Shown one piece after another: positions 27,517-36,278 of a stretch of DNA of 59,769 bases (its first letter is position 1; the number at the start of each line of letters is the position of its first letter). The notes under the pieces were generated by a model. That model ran no database searches and was not told the DNA's origin. It saw nothing but the letters and a program-made list of their open reading frames with translations. Location of the stretch: assembly GCA_020724425.1 (NCBI GenBank), contig DYGY01000011.1, positions 1 to 59,769 on the forward strand. Reading direction: 5' to 3'. Both the position numbers and the translations under genes were made by a program. Origin of the DNA: Thermaerobacter marianensis. Its GTDB lineage: Bacteria; Bacillota; Sulfobacillia; DVGY01.

Positions 27517-27556
27517 AAAAAAGCCCTTGCAGGCATAATAACCTACAAGGGCCTTT
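27517..27556 (-). terminator. Terminator of the etf-acd operon
   Basis: GCCCTTG (27523-27529) pairs with CAAGGGC (27546-27552), followed on the minus strand by TTTTTTATGG. It comes directly after the acyl-CoA dehydrogenase stop. Confidence 0.8.
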
Positions 27557-27564
27557 ACCGCAAA

Positions 27565-28722
27565 CTAATCAAGATAACTTCTTGCGATAACAATCTTTTG
27601 TATTTGACTGGTACCTTCATAAATCTGAGTGATTTTTGCATCTCTCATCATCCGTTCAACTGGATGATCCTTGATGTAACCATAACCCCCTAGGATCTGT
27701 ACCGCATCGGTAGTTACTTTCATAGCTGTCTCAGCAGCATGAAGTTTAGCCATAGCGGCATACCGGTTAATATAAGGTGAAATCTTACCATCTTTGCCTT
27801 CAGCTTCAATCAAGGAAGCCGCCTTGTACAGAAGCTGACGGGCCGATTCTATCTGAGTAGCCATATCTGCTAACATAAATTGTAAACCCTGAAAAGCAGC
27901 TAATGGCTTGCCGAACTGCTTCCTGTCCTGAACATACTGCACAGCATAATCAAAAGCACCCTGAGCAATGCCAACAGCCTGGGCAGCAACACCGGGTCTT
28001 GTCCTGTCAAGAGTCATCATAGCCAATTTAAAACCATCACCCTCCTGACCAATCAGATTTTCCACAGGAACCTCACAATTTTCAAAGATTAGTTCAGCTG
28101 TTTGCGAACCCCTGATACCCATCTTATCTTCAATCTTACCAATTGAAAAACCAGGAGTATCCTTTTCAACTATAAAGGCACTAATACCCCTATGCTTAGC
28201 TTCAGAATCAGTAACAGCGAAAATAGAATAGACATCAGCTATGCCACCATTGGTGATAAATACCTTGGTGCCATTAAGCACATACTTATCACCCTTGCGC
28301 ACAGCCTTCATCTTTAAACTCGATACATCAGAACCTGCTTCTGGTTCAGTCAAACCAAAAGCAGCTATCAGTTCTCCACTACCAAATCCCGGTAGATACT
28401 TCCGTTTTTGCTCCTCTGAGCCTCCTAAGAGGATAGGTAGAAGACCTAATTCCTGAACAGCAAGAATAATTGCTGCTGTCGCATCAACCTTGGCTATTTC
28501 CTCTACCACAATACAGAAGGTAAGAAGGTCTACGCCGGCTCCACCATACTCCTCAGGAACAGTTAGAGAGTAGATATCCTGCTGACGATAAGCATCAACT
28601 ACGTGCCAGGGAAACTCTCCTGTTTGATCAACCTCAGCCGCTTTTGGAGCAATAGCTGTTTTGGCCACATCCGCTGCCATTTGCCGAAACATTTCCTGTT
28701 CTTGCGTCAATCCAAATTGCAT
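27565..28722 (-). CDS. Acyl-CoA dehydrogenase (short-chain type)
   Basis: FAD enzyme that oxidises an acyl-CoA to the trans-2-enoyl-CoA, or runs in reverse with Etf. The 385 residues follow the butyryl-CoA dehydrogenase pattern: FGLTEPEAGSDVSS and the FAD/substrate loop VFITNGG, and the catalytic Glu in QIYEGTSQIQ near the end. ATG 28722 is used because GGGGGG lies just upstream; the longer frame runs into the Fe-S reductase gene. It is the last gene of etfB-etfA-Fe-S reductase-acd, so its electrons would pass to Etf. Substrate length cannot be read from this. Confidence 0.9.
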   Translation of the reverse strand: MQFGLTQEQEMFRQMAADVAKTAIAPKAAEVDQTGEFPWHVVDAYRQQDIYSLTVPEEYGGAGVDLLTFCIVVEEIAKVDATAAIILAVQELGLLPILLGGSEEQKRKYLPGFGSGELIAAFGLTEPEAGSDVSSLKMKAVRKGDKYVLNGTKVFITNGGIADVYSIFAVTDSEAKHRGISAFIVEKDTPGFSIGKIEDKMGIRGSQTAELIFENCEVPVENLIGQEGDGFKLAMMTLDRTRPGVAAQAVGIAQGAFDYAVQYVQDRKQFGKPLAAFQGLQFMLADMATQIESARQLLYKAASLIEAEGKDGKISPYINRYAAMAKLHAAETAMKVTTDAVQILGGYGYIKDHPVERMMRDAKITQIYEGTSQIQKIVIARSYLD

Positions 28723-28735
28723 CTTAATCCCCCCG

Positions 28736-30697
28736 CTACTCCTTCTTGGTGGCCTGAGCCAAGAGCTCGGCAATATCAAGAACCTTAACACCTTCTGACT
28801 TGGCTTTAACACCATCTTCCATCATGGTCATACAGAACGGACAGGAAGTGGCTACCACTGAAGCACCTGTATCTACAGCCTGTTCGGCTCTTAGATGGTT
28901 AATTCTAGTGCCGGTTTCTTCAGCAAAAGCCCTCCCTCCACCAGCACCACAACAGAAACTTTCTTCTTTATGCTTATCCATCTCTTTTATCTCTCCACCA
29001 GACTTCTCTAATATAAGCCTTGGTTCATCATACACCTCATTATACCTGCCTAAATAGCAAGGATCATGATAGGTAATTGAATCCTTTAGCTCTTTTGAAA
29101 TATTTAAATGACCAGCTTCTAAAAGTTCTTCAAGGAACTCACTATGATGCTTTACCTCATAATTCCCACCAAACTGGGGATAGTCGTTCTTAAAGGTATT
29201 CAAGCAATGGGGACAAACAGTGATAATCTTTTTGACCTCATAGCTATCCAAAACTTCAATATTCTCTTTAGCCATCATCTCAAAGAGATACTCATTACCC
29301 ATACGTCTAGCAGGGTCCCCTGTACATTTCTCTTCAGAACCTAAGACAGCATAACTAACTTGAGCTCTATTTAAAAGCTCAGCAAAAGCTCTGGCAATCT
29401 TTTGATTTCTCTCATCTAAAGCAGCACTACAGCCTACCCAGAAGAGATACTCAACATCAGAACTATTAGCCATCTCAGGCACCTCTAGATCCCTGTACCA
29501 GTCGGTTCGAGAAGCCTGAGTACCCTTGTAAGGATGACCCCTAGCCTCTAAGCTACGGGTAGCTTCCTGCATAGTCTCAGGGAACTCAGCCAACTCCATG
29601 ACTTGGTATCTTCTAAAATCAATGATAGAAGGCACATGCTCTACAAATACGGGGCAGGCCTCCATACAAGCCCTACAAGTAGTACAGGCCCATAAAGTCT
29701 CAGCCTTAATACTTAGACCAACCACATCAGGTTGCTCCTCACCCTCTAAAGCTTGGGTATGCATATGATTCCTTAAATCTAGGATGAAGTTTTTAGGTGA
29801 GAGAGGTTGATCAGCTGCAAAAGCAGGACAGACATCCTGACACCTACCACACTCAGTACAGGCATCTAACTCAAACATCTGTTTCCACGTTAGATCTGTC
29901 AACTTCCTAGCACCTAAAGTCTCTGCTGTCTCAACATCAATCGGTTCTAGAATCTGACCCTTAGGCTTTAAGGATTGAAAGAATATATTGGCAGGTGCAG
30001 AAAACATATGCATAAGCTTTGAATATGGGATATATGCTACAGTTCCAAAAGCTAAAAACATATGACTCCACCATAGCAGACCATGCCAAAACTCCAACTG
30101 TACCTGTGACATGGAAGCAAACAGCAGAGAAACTGCATAGCCCACAGGAGACCATAAGGCCCAGGGATCATTAGTTCCAGCAATCCTCAAACCCTCTAAC
30201 AAAAATCCTGTTATCAGAATCGCTAGCAAGGCAGTAAAGATAACACCATCATAGATACTGGTATTTAACCGTGCTGGTTTAAACAAGTATCTCTTCACCA
30301 TAGCCATCAGAATACCTATAATGGCTAGTAAACCAAAAATATCAAGCGTTAATGATTGAAAATATAAGTAGAACCAGCCCTGCATAATGTGGACATTAAA
30401 ATCCGCATGAACCATAACCACAAGAGTCCCGATGAAGAGAATGATGAAACCAAAAAGGATAAACAAGTGAAAGATTCCTGAATACCTATCAGTAAGGATC
30501 CTGGCATGACCAAGAGCATACCTATTGACAAGCTTCAGTCGTGTCTTCAATTGATCCCAACGAACATCGTCTCTCCCCTTAACCCATCTCTTGTAGCGAA
30601 TATATATGCCATAGCCAAACACCACTAAAGCCATGGCAAAAAAAAGATATATCAACGCGTGAGCATCTATATTCCAGTAAATTTCACGGGTAGGCAT
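28736..30697 (-). CDS. Membrane Fe-S oxidoreductase, putative Etf:quinone reductase
   Basis: 653-residue fusion. The N-terminal part (about 10-235) has five to six helices like the NarI/HdrE cytochrome b subunit, with several His in helices (HLF near 77, HGLLWW and HMF near 205-213). Two 4Fe-4S sites follow: C280-x2-C-x2-C-x3-C290 and C338 to C348. The C-terminal half holds two CCG domains (HDPCYLGRYN, CCGAGGG and TSCPFCMTMM). This is the layout of the DUF224/HdrD-like proteins coded next to etfAB in syntrophic fatty-acid oxidisers, where they link Etf to menaquinone. The neighbours here are exactly etfBA and an acyl-CoA dehydrogenase, so the same role is likely. Confidence 0.85.
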   Translation of the reverse strand: MPTREIYWNIDAHALIYLFFAMALVVFGYGIYIRYKRWVKGRDDVRWDQLKTRLKLVNRYALGHARILTDRYSGIFHLFILFGFIILFIGTLVVMVHADFNVHIMQGWFYLYFQSLTLDIFGLLAIIGILMAMVKRYLFKPARLNTSIYDGVIFTALLAILITGFLLEGLRIAGTNDPWALWSPVGYAVSLLFASMSQVQLEFWHGLLWWSHMFLAFGTVAYIPYSKLMHMFSAPANIFFQSLKPKGQILEPIDVETAETLGARKLTDLTWKQMFELDACTECGRCQDVCPAFAADQPLSPKNFILDLRNHMHTQALEGEEQPDVVGLSIKAETLWACTTCRACMEACPVFVEHVPSIIDFRRYQVMELAEFPETMQEATRSLEARGHPYKGTQASRTDWYRDLEVPEMANSSDVEYLFWVGCSAALDERNQKIARAFAELLNRAQVSYAVLGSEEKCTGDPARRMGNEYLFEMMAKENIEVLDSYEVKKIITVCPHCLNTFKNDYPQFGGNYEVKHHSEFLEELLEAGHLNISKELKDSITYHDPCYLGRYNEVYDEPRLILEKSGGEIKEMDKHKEESFCCGAGGGRAFAEETGTRINHLRAEQAVDTGASVVATSCPFCMTMMEDGVKAKSEGVKVLDIAELLAQATKKE

Positions 30698-30707
30698 ACT
30701 TCTCCCC

Positions 30708-31667
30708 CTAACTCAGAATTTCCCTCAACTTCTCAGTTAGCACAGGCAAAATCACGTTGTAGTCATCAACAATTCCATATTCAGCAAAGGAGAAAATAGG
30801 TGCTTCAGCATCGGTATTAATTGCCACAATATGCTTAGCTGCGGATACCCCAGCCATATGCTGTGTCGCACCAGAAATACCAACGGCAATATATAAATCA
30901 GGAGCAACAATACTGCCGGTTTGACCAATCTGTAATGTGGTTGAGACCCAACCGGCATCAACAGCAGCTCTAGATGCACCTACTGAACCCCCTAAGACTA
31001 AAGCGAGCTCTTCAAGATAGCTAAAGTTCTCTTTGCTACCGACACCTCTACCACCAGCTACAATAATTTTGGCATCCTCTAGCTTAACACCTTCACCTTC
31101 ATCTTTAAGCTTCTCGATGATTCTAACCAGACCGTCAAACCCGGAAGCTTCAAAAGTAACTTTCTCAATCTCTACAGCAACATCATCACTCTTTAGAGCT
31201 TTATCATGAGCCTTAGGTCTTAGAAGGACAACTGCTGTCTCTCCCTTGTTCAAAAACTCAGCCTCAGCCTTGCCACCATAAACAGGTTTAGTTACCACTA
31301 AACCCTGATTTGTCTCCTTAAGCTTGATAACATCACTAAACAAGGAGAAACCCTTTCTAATAGCTAATCTTGGACCCAACTCACGACCTATGGAATCTCC
31401 ACTCAGAAGAATTATATCTGCTTTTAAAGCATCTAGACCCTTTAGAACAGCATTAAGATAGCTCTCCGGTTGATACTCAGAAAGACCATCCACAACATAA
31501 ACCTTCTTTACCCCATAACCCACTAATTCATTAGTATCAATGGTAGATCCCACTGCTACCACAGATAGCTCAGTATTCTCAAAACTTTTGGCTGCACCAA
31601 TCAGTTCAAACAAAGACTTATTAAGTTTACCATCAGAAGCAAACCCTACGGTAACGATATGAGTCAT
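30708..31667 (-). CDS. etfA: Electron transfer flavoprotein alpha subunit
   Basis: FAD-binding half of Etf, 319 residues. The C-terminal FAD domain has GGRGVGSKENF, VGASRAAVDAGW, the QTGSIVAPDLYIAVGISG segment and AINTDAEAPIF. The N-terminal domain matches the beta subunit fold. ATG 31667 follows AGGGGGG with seven-base spacing and is preferred over TTG 31670. It lies between etfB and the membrane Fe-S reductase. Whether it is a bifurcating Etf cannot be settled by eye. Confidence 0.93.
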   Translation of the reverse strand: MTHIVTVGFASDGKLNKSLFELIGAAKSFENTELSVVAVGSTIDTNELVGYGVKKVYVVDGLSEYQPESYLNAVLKGLDALKADIILLSGDSIGRELGPRLAIRKGFSLFSDVIKLKETNQGLVVTKPVYGGKAEAEFLNKGETAVVLLRPKAHDKALKSDDVAVEIEKVTFEASGFDGLVRIIEKLKDEGEGVKLEDAKIIVAGGRGVGSKENFSYLEELALVLGGSVGASRAAVDAGWVSTTLQIGQTGSIVAPDLYIAVGISGATQHMAGVSAAKHIVAINTDAEAPIFSFAEYGIVDDYNVILPVLTEKLREILS

Positions 31668-31683
31668 CAATATTCCCCCCTAA

Positions 31684-32460
31684 TCACAATACTTTGCTTT
31701 CTTTGAGTTTTTCTACTAGTCTATTAACCTTGTCAGCAGGTTCATTACCATCAAGGAACTCACAGACCACATCAGAGGATGGGATATCTAGACTGATAAT
31801 CTCCATGAAATCAGAAGCGGGGAGCTCGCCAACTGATTCCTTGCTAATCTGTTTTCTATTAGCCATCATAATATCTTTAACCTTAGGAATACGAGGAGTA
31901 TTGCCCTCATCATTGGTAACTGTGACTGCAAGTGGCGGGGAGGCCTCTACCCTTTCTCTGCCCTCATCAGTAACTCTATCAAAAAATACTTTATCATCTT
32001 TTTGATTAATGGTTGTAACAAAACTAACTAAAGGTAATCCAAGTTCTTCGGCAACAACGGCACCAACTATGCCAGCATCGGAATCACCGGCTTGCCTGCC
32101 AAAGAAAACAAGATCAAAAGGCCCATGTTTCTTAAGACCCTCTGCTAACACTTTACCTGTCTGATAACTATCCCAGCCTGCTTCCTTGGTGCTCTCAAGT
32201 AGCACAGCATTGTCAGCCTTCATGGCCAATGCTTTTCTCAAGGCATCTTCTGACTTAGCTACTCCATAGGTGAAAACAGTTATTTCCCCACTATTTTTTT
32301 CAACATACTGCAAAGCGACTTCAAGAGCATTCTCATCAAAGGTACTGATGACTAACGGATTCTTCCCCAGCACAGCATTCTTCGCATCTGCATCAATCTT
32401 AAAATCACGCGGAGAAATCTCTGGGTCCATAATCTGCTTAATACATACCGCAATTTTCAC
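31684..32460 (-). CDS. etfB: Electron transfer flavoprotein beta subunit
   Basis: Partner of EtfA; 258 residues. It has KIAVCIKQIMDPE at the N-terminus, the nucleotide-binding FGRQAGDSDAGIVGAVVAEELGLP region, and the family segment PPLAVTVTNDEGNTPRIPKVKDIMMANRK. The ATG has AAGGAGG six bases upstream. It is the first gene of the Etf operon; about 215 bases separate it from the minus-strand gene upstream. Confidence 0.93.
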   Translation of the reverse strand: MKIAVCIKQIMDPEISPRDFKIDADAKNAVLGKNPLVISTFDENALEVALQYVEKNSGEITVFTYGVAKSEDALRKALAMKADNAVLLESTKEAGWDSYQTGKVLAEGLKKHGPFDLVFFGRQAGDSDAGIVGAVVAEELGLPLVSFVTTINQKDDKVFFDRVTDEGRERVEASPPLAVTVTNDEGNTPRIPKVKDIMMANRKQISKESVGELPASDFMEIISLDIPSSDVVCEFLDGNEPADKVNRLVEKLKESKVL

Positions 32461-32633
32461 ATGACCGCCTCCTTTATAAGTGTGGTTTAACTTGTGAAAG
32501 GTTTCCGTATTCTTTTGTGATAAAAAACAGGAAAAAGTATTTCTCTCCTGTTTAGATTTACAATATTACCTACATTCAACGTATGACTTAATAATCCTGC
32601 CCTTTCCTTAACCATCACGCTACCAGATACAAA

Positions 32634-32660
32634 CAAAAAAGAGCCGGATTTCTCCGACTC
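32634..32660 (-). terminator. Terminator of the DUF4198-like gene
   Basis: On the minus strand GAGTCGGA and TCCGGCTC pair through eight positions (one G-U) around a GAAA tetraloop, followed by TTTTTTG. Confidence 0.85.
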
Positions 32661-32675
32661 CCAGAGACTACATTT

Positions 32676-33266
32676 CTAATGATCATGCAAATGCATTTCC
32701 TCTTCAGTTACTCCAGGAATGGTATAACTGCAGCTATAGACTGTATCATCTAGTTCATCTTTTAATATGGCTGTAAATAGCCAGTCACCTGCCTGATTAA
32801 TAGTTAGGACAACTGTACCATCTTCAGCTAATTCAAATACTGCACTAGTTCCATCTTCATGTACTGCATGTAATATCCCATTCGAATATGGTTCTTTGTC
32901 TTTTAAGACAATAAACTCGGCATCACTGCCTACGGTAAAGTATCCTAATCGCAAAGGAAACACCTCAACAGGCAATCCAGCTTGAGCCATGTTAGGCTCA
33001 AAATCATGCCCAACAACCAAAACTATTTTCCCAGCCACATTAGAGTCACGCTGATGAGCTACAACAGTATATAGACCATCCTTTTCAGGTACAAAAATTA
33101 TCAAACTATCCGCTGCATCAACAGGAAGCTCATGACCCTCTCCATCTAAGACAACACAGTTCCAGTCATTCAAGTCTAGCGTCTGACCATCAACCTTAAC
33201 ATCAACAGATACCTCATCATGTGCATGAAAGTGATTTCCTTTTGGTCTTAACCAAACAGTACTCAT
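32676..33266 (-). CDS. Hypothetical beta-rich protein, possibly DUF4198-like
   Basis: 196 residues, mostly beta-strand-like with two Ig-like halves: WLRPKGNHFHAHDEVSVDV to VVAHQRD, and FPLRLGYFTVGSDAEF to GDWLFTAIL. The opening WLRP plus FHAHDEV recalls DUF4198 proteins, periplasmic metal-related domains, and the C-terminus is His-rich (EEEMHLHDH). Yet no signal peptide or membrane anchor is present. ATG 33266 has GGAGG six bases upstream. It is divergent from korAB and upstream of the Etf operon, from which a strong terminator separates it. A metal-binding role is a guess. Confidence 0.6.
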   Translation of the reverse strand: MSTVWLRPKGNHFHAHDEVSVDVKVDGQTLDLNDWNCVVLDGEGHELPVDAADSLIIFVPEKDGLYTVVAHQRDSNVAGKIVLVVGHDFEPNMAQAGLPVEVFPLRLGYFTVGSDAEFIVLKDKEPYSNGILHAVHEDGTSAVFELAEDGTVVLTINQAGDWLFTAILKDELDDTVYSCSYTIPGVTEEEMHLHDH

Positions 33267-33397
33267 CAAATTCCTCCAATCAATTTTTCTTAATTGTATC
33301 TCTTAAACGCAATAACTGGCAAACAACCCAGATAGGGACATAAATTAACCCCTTTATGTATTTATAACATATGATACAATGAACTTTAGGTATATGA

Positions 33398-33427
33398 TTG
33401 ACTTTTTTACAAGTCATATGCTATAAA
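33398..33427 (+). promoter_or_regulatory. Promoter of korAB
   Basis: TTGACT (33398-33403), an 18-base spacer, then TATAAA (33422-33427), about 40 bases before the korA start. GACTT and AAGTC, and ATATGA and TCATAT, form overlapping inverted repeats across the -35 and spacer, which could be an operator. Confidence 0.55.
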
Positions 33428-33467
33428 AATGATATTTTTACGTAATTTTTAGAAAGGGGCATCGCCA

Positions 33468-35207
33468 GTGAAAAAAGAAGTTTCCTGGGTAGTTGGCGGC
33501 CAGCAGGGAGAAGGCATAGATAGTACAGGTGAAATACTTGCTGCTGCCCTGAATCGTCTCGGATACCACATCTATGGTTACCGAACCTTCTCCTCCCGTA
33601 TCAAGGGTGGTCATACCAACTATACAATCAGAATCTCAACAGAAAGAGTAGTTGGTAATGCTGAGAAAATTGATATTCTCTTAGCCTTTGATCAGGATAG
33701 CATAACAAGACTAGGTGAAAACCTGGCAAAAGGAGCTATTGTAATCACAGATGCCGATGGCAAAGTCTCAATACCAGCTGAATTAGGTATTAACCATGTG
33801 GCAGTACCCATGACACAAATCTCTAAAGACCTGGGGAATACCTTGATGAAAAACACTGTAGGACTAGGTGTTTCAGCGGCATTAATGGGTCTGGGTAAAG
33901 AAGATTTTGCAGCCATTATCAAAGAGCAATTTGAACGTAAAGGTGAAAAGGTAGTTAACTTGAATACCGAAGCCTTTATGAAAGGCTACCAATTCATCAA
34001 AGATGCCAGCATAGATTTGAGTAGCACTGAACTTCTACCTGGAGACGGCAAACGCCGTTACATGATGTCAGGTAACGAAGCAGCCGGTTTTGGAGCCCTA
34101 GTTGGTGGCTGTCGTTTTCTTGCAGCCTATCCCATCACCCCTGCTTCAGAGATTATGCAATATCTGATTAAAGAAATGCCTAACTATCATGGGGCTGCCA
34201 TTCAGGTGGAAGATGAGATTGCTTCCCTAATCATGGCAATTGGTGCTGGTTATACTGGTGTTCGTTCAATGACATCAACCTCAGGCCCGGGTCTTTCGCT
34301 CATGATGGAAGCATTGGGTTATGCAGGTATGACAGAATCCCCTGTGGTTATCATTGATGTTCAAAGAGCAGGACCAAGTACGGGGATGGCTACAAAACAT
34401 GAACAATCAGACCTTTACGAAATGGTCTATGGTTCCCACGGTGACTTGGCCCGTATAGTCCTAACACCCGGAACCGTAGAAGAGGTCTTTTATGATACAG
34501 CCTTAGCCTTTAACCTTGCCGAAAAATATCAAGTTCCCGTTATAGTAGCTTTAGACATGGCCTTAGGCTTATGCAAGCAAACCGTTGAAGTTTTCGATTT
34601 TGATACAATCAATATCGATAGAGGTCAGGTAATGACCGAAGAAGAACTAGAAAAACTGGGATCTGATTTCAAACGTTATCTACTTACCGAGAATGGAGTA
34701 TCACCCCGCTCTCTCCCAGGTCAGAAACACGGCTTATATCTGGCCACCGGTGTTGAGCATGATCCTTCAGGACATATCTTTGAGGGTAGAGAAAATCGTG
34801 TCAAAATGGTAGACAAGAGATTCAAAAAACTTGAAGGTGCAGCCAAAGAACTAAAGGGGCATTCTCTTGAGTACCTTGGCTCAGAAAATCCCGACCTTTT
34901 AACCATAGGCTGGGGTGGAACTAAAGGTCAACTTACAGAAACTTATCAGACTCTTAAGGAAGAGGGCTATAACGTTGCTCACCTGCACTTCCGGGCAGTA
35001 TCACCATTTCCGAAAGAACAGGTACAAGCATACATTTACGCTGCCAAAAAAGTTCTGATAGTTGAAAACAACAGTTCAGGCCAGTTAGGTAATATAATTG
35101 CTCAAGCAATCGATATTGATCGCAATAGGGTTCAAAAACTCTTGAAATATGATGGCAATCCATTCATTGCCGCAGAAATAATTAGCCGTTGCCGGGAGGT
35201 GTTATAA
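33468..35207 (+). CDS. korA: 2-oxoacid:ferredoxin oxidoreductase, fused gamma-alpha subunit
   Basis: Oxidative decarboxylation of a 2-oxoacid with CoA, reducing ferredoxin. The gamma domain (about 1-180: GGQQGEGIDSTGEILA, SSRIKGGHTNY) is followed by the alpha domain (about 195-579: GNEAAGFGALVGGCRFLAAYPITPASE, MTSTSGPGLSLM). This is the KorA/VorB-like fused type, most often acting on 2-oxoglutarate or branched 2-oxoacids. The GTG start has AAAGGGG nine to ten bases upstream. korB begins directly after the stop. The substrate cannot be assigned firmly. Confidence 0.9.
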   Translation: MKKEVSWVVGGQQGEGIDSTGEILAAALNRLGYHIYGYRTFSSRIKGGHTNYTIRISTERVVGNAEKIDILLAFDQDSITRLGENLAKGAIVITDADGKVSIPAELGINHVAVPMTQISKDLGNTLMKNTVGLGVSAALMGLGKEDFAAIIKEQFERKGEKVVNLNTEAFMKGYQFIKDASIDLSSTELLPGDGKRRYMMSGNEAAGFGALVGGCRFLAAYPITPASEIMQYLIKEMPNYHGAAIQVEDEIASLIMAIGAGYTGVRSMTSTSGPGLSLMMEALGYAGMTESPVVIIDVQRAGPSTGMATKHEQSDLYEMVYGSHGDLARIVLTPGTVEEVFYDTALAFNLAEKYQVPVIVALDMALGLCKQTVEVFDFDTINIDRGQVMTEEELEKLGSDFKRYLLTENGVSPRSLPGQKHGLYLATGVEHDPSGHIFEGRENRVKMVDKRFKKLEGAAKELKGHSLEYLGSENPDLLTIGWGGTKGQLTETYQTLKEEGYNVAHLHFRAVSPFPKEQVQAYIYAAKKVLIVENNSSGQLGNIIAQAIDIDRNRVQKLLKYDGNPFIAAEIISRCREVL

Positions 35208-36074
35208 ATGGCAAGAACAGTTGCAGACTTCCGTACAAACAATAAACCATGGTGGTGTCCGGGTTGTGGTGACTTTGCCGTCATGACCGCGCTACAAAAA
35301 GCAGCTGCCAAATTAGGACTTGATCCCGAAAAAGTGGTTGTAGTCTCAGGAATAGGTTGCTCAGGTAAACTAAGCGACTACTTCAATTCCTATGGTTTTC
35401 ACAGTATGCACGGACGCACTCTACCTGCAGCCACAGGTATTAAACTGGCAAACAGGGATTTGACAGTCATTGCAGCCGGTGGTGATGGTGATGGCTATGG
35501 CATTGGCCTAAACCACTTCCTGCATAGTATCAGACGTAACGTAGACATTACCTACCTGGTAATGGATAACCATATCTATGGTTTGACCAAAGGACAATTC
35601 TCTCCAACAAGTGATCCCGGTCATAAGACTGTCACATCACCAGAGGGGACACTAGACGCACCAGTCCAGCCAATAACTATGGCTTTAGCTACAGGTATAG
35701 GCTATGTTGCCCAAGGTTTCTCAGGAGATCCTAACCAAATGGCTGATCTCATTGTCGGAGCCATTGAACACAAAGGATTCTCTCTGGTCAACCTTATCAG
35801 TCCCTGTGTAACCTTTAACAAGGTTAACACCTATGACTATTACAAAGAGAACCTGATAAACCTTGCTGTTGATGAAAAGTACGATTCTAGCAATAGAGGT
35901 ATAGCTCTTCAAAAAATGATGGAAACAAACGAGCTAGTTACAGGTCTAATCTATAAAGGTGAAAGCACACCTTTAGAAGACACCTTGCCTGGCTATGACA
36001 ACAACCCTTTAGTCAAGCAAGATCTTAATATCGAATCAGATCGCTGGTTTAAAGCAATGCAGAAATTTGCCTAA
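35208..36074 (+). CDS. korB: 2-oxoacid:ferredoxin oxidoreductase beta subunit
   Basis: TPP-binding subunit, 288 residues. It has WWCPGCGDFAV at the N-terminus, GIGCSGKLSDYF, the TPP/Mg motif GGDGDGYGIGLNHFLHSIRRN broken across about 90-110, and DNHIYGLTKGQFSPTS. The partner is korA; the ATG follows its stop codon with no gap, and its GGGAGGTG site lies inside korA. There is no separate delta ferredoxin subunit gene nearby, as is usual for two-subunit enzymes. Confidence 0.92.
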   Translation: MARTVADFRTNNKPWWCPGCGDFAVMTALQKAAAKLGLDPEKVVVVSGIGCSGKLSDYFNSYGFHSMHGRTLPAATGIKLANRDLTVIAAGGDGDGYGIGLNHFLHSIRRNVDITYLVMDNHIYGLTKGQFSPTSDPGHKTVTSPEGTLDAPVQPITMALATGIGYVAQGFSGDPNQMADLIVGAIEHKGFSLVNLISPCVTFNKVNTYDYYKENLINLAVDEKYDSSNRGIALQKMMETNELVTGLIYKGESTPLEDTLPGYDNNPLVKQDLNIESDRWFKAMQKFA

Positions 36075-36080
36075 AAAGAC

Positions 36081-36108
36081 GGAAGGAAGCAGACCTTTGC
36101 TTCCTTCC
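36081..36108 (+). terminator. Hairpin after korB
   Basis: GGAAGGAAGC (36081-36090) pairs perfectly with GCTTCCTTCC (36099-36108). No T-run follows on the plus strand, so termination may be partial. Confidence 0.6.
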
Positions 36109-36239
36109 TACTCATATGGCTGACTTATCCACGTATACATCACCGTATTCACAAACAAGCGACTTTCGCTTAACAGTTCATTCAATGATTCACGTGACAG
36201 CATTAAAAAGTCATGGTCCAAGCACTAAAAGGTGAGAAA

Positions 36240-36276
36240 TAGAAGAAACGAGTAGCCAAATCGCTACTCGTTTCTC
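36240..36276 (-). terminator. Terminator of the GH18 gene
   Basis: GAAACGAGTAGC (36245-36256) pairs perfectly with GCTACTCGTTTC (36263-36274). It lies directly after the minus-strand GH18 stop, followed by TTCTATTTCTC on that strand. The stretch 36109-36239 shows no further feature. Confidence 0.75.
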
Positions 36277-36278
36277 AT

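Noticed and set aside
32478-32525. TTGTGA-like words upstream of etfB that recall half-sites of the redox regulator Rex
   Set aside because: The two words are direct, not inverted, repeats, and do not make the TTGTGA-N6-TCACAA palindrome required for Rex.
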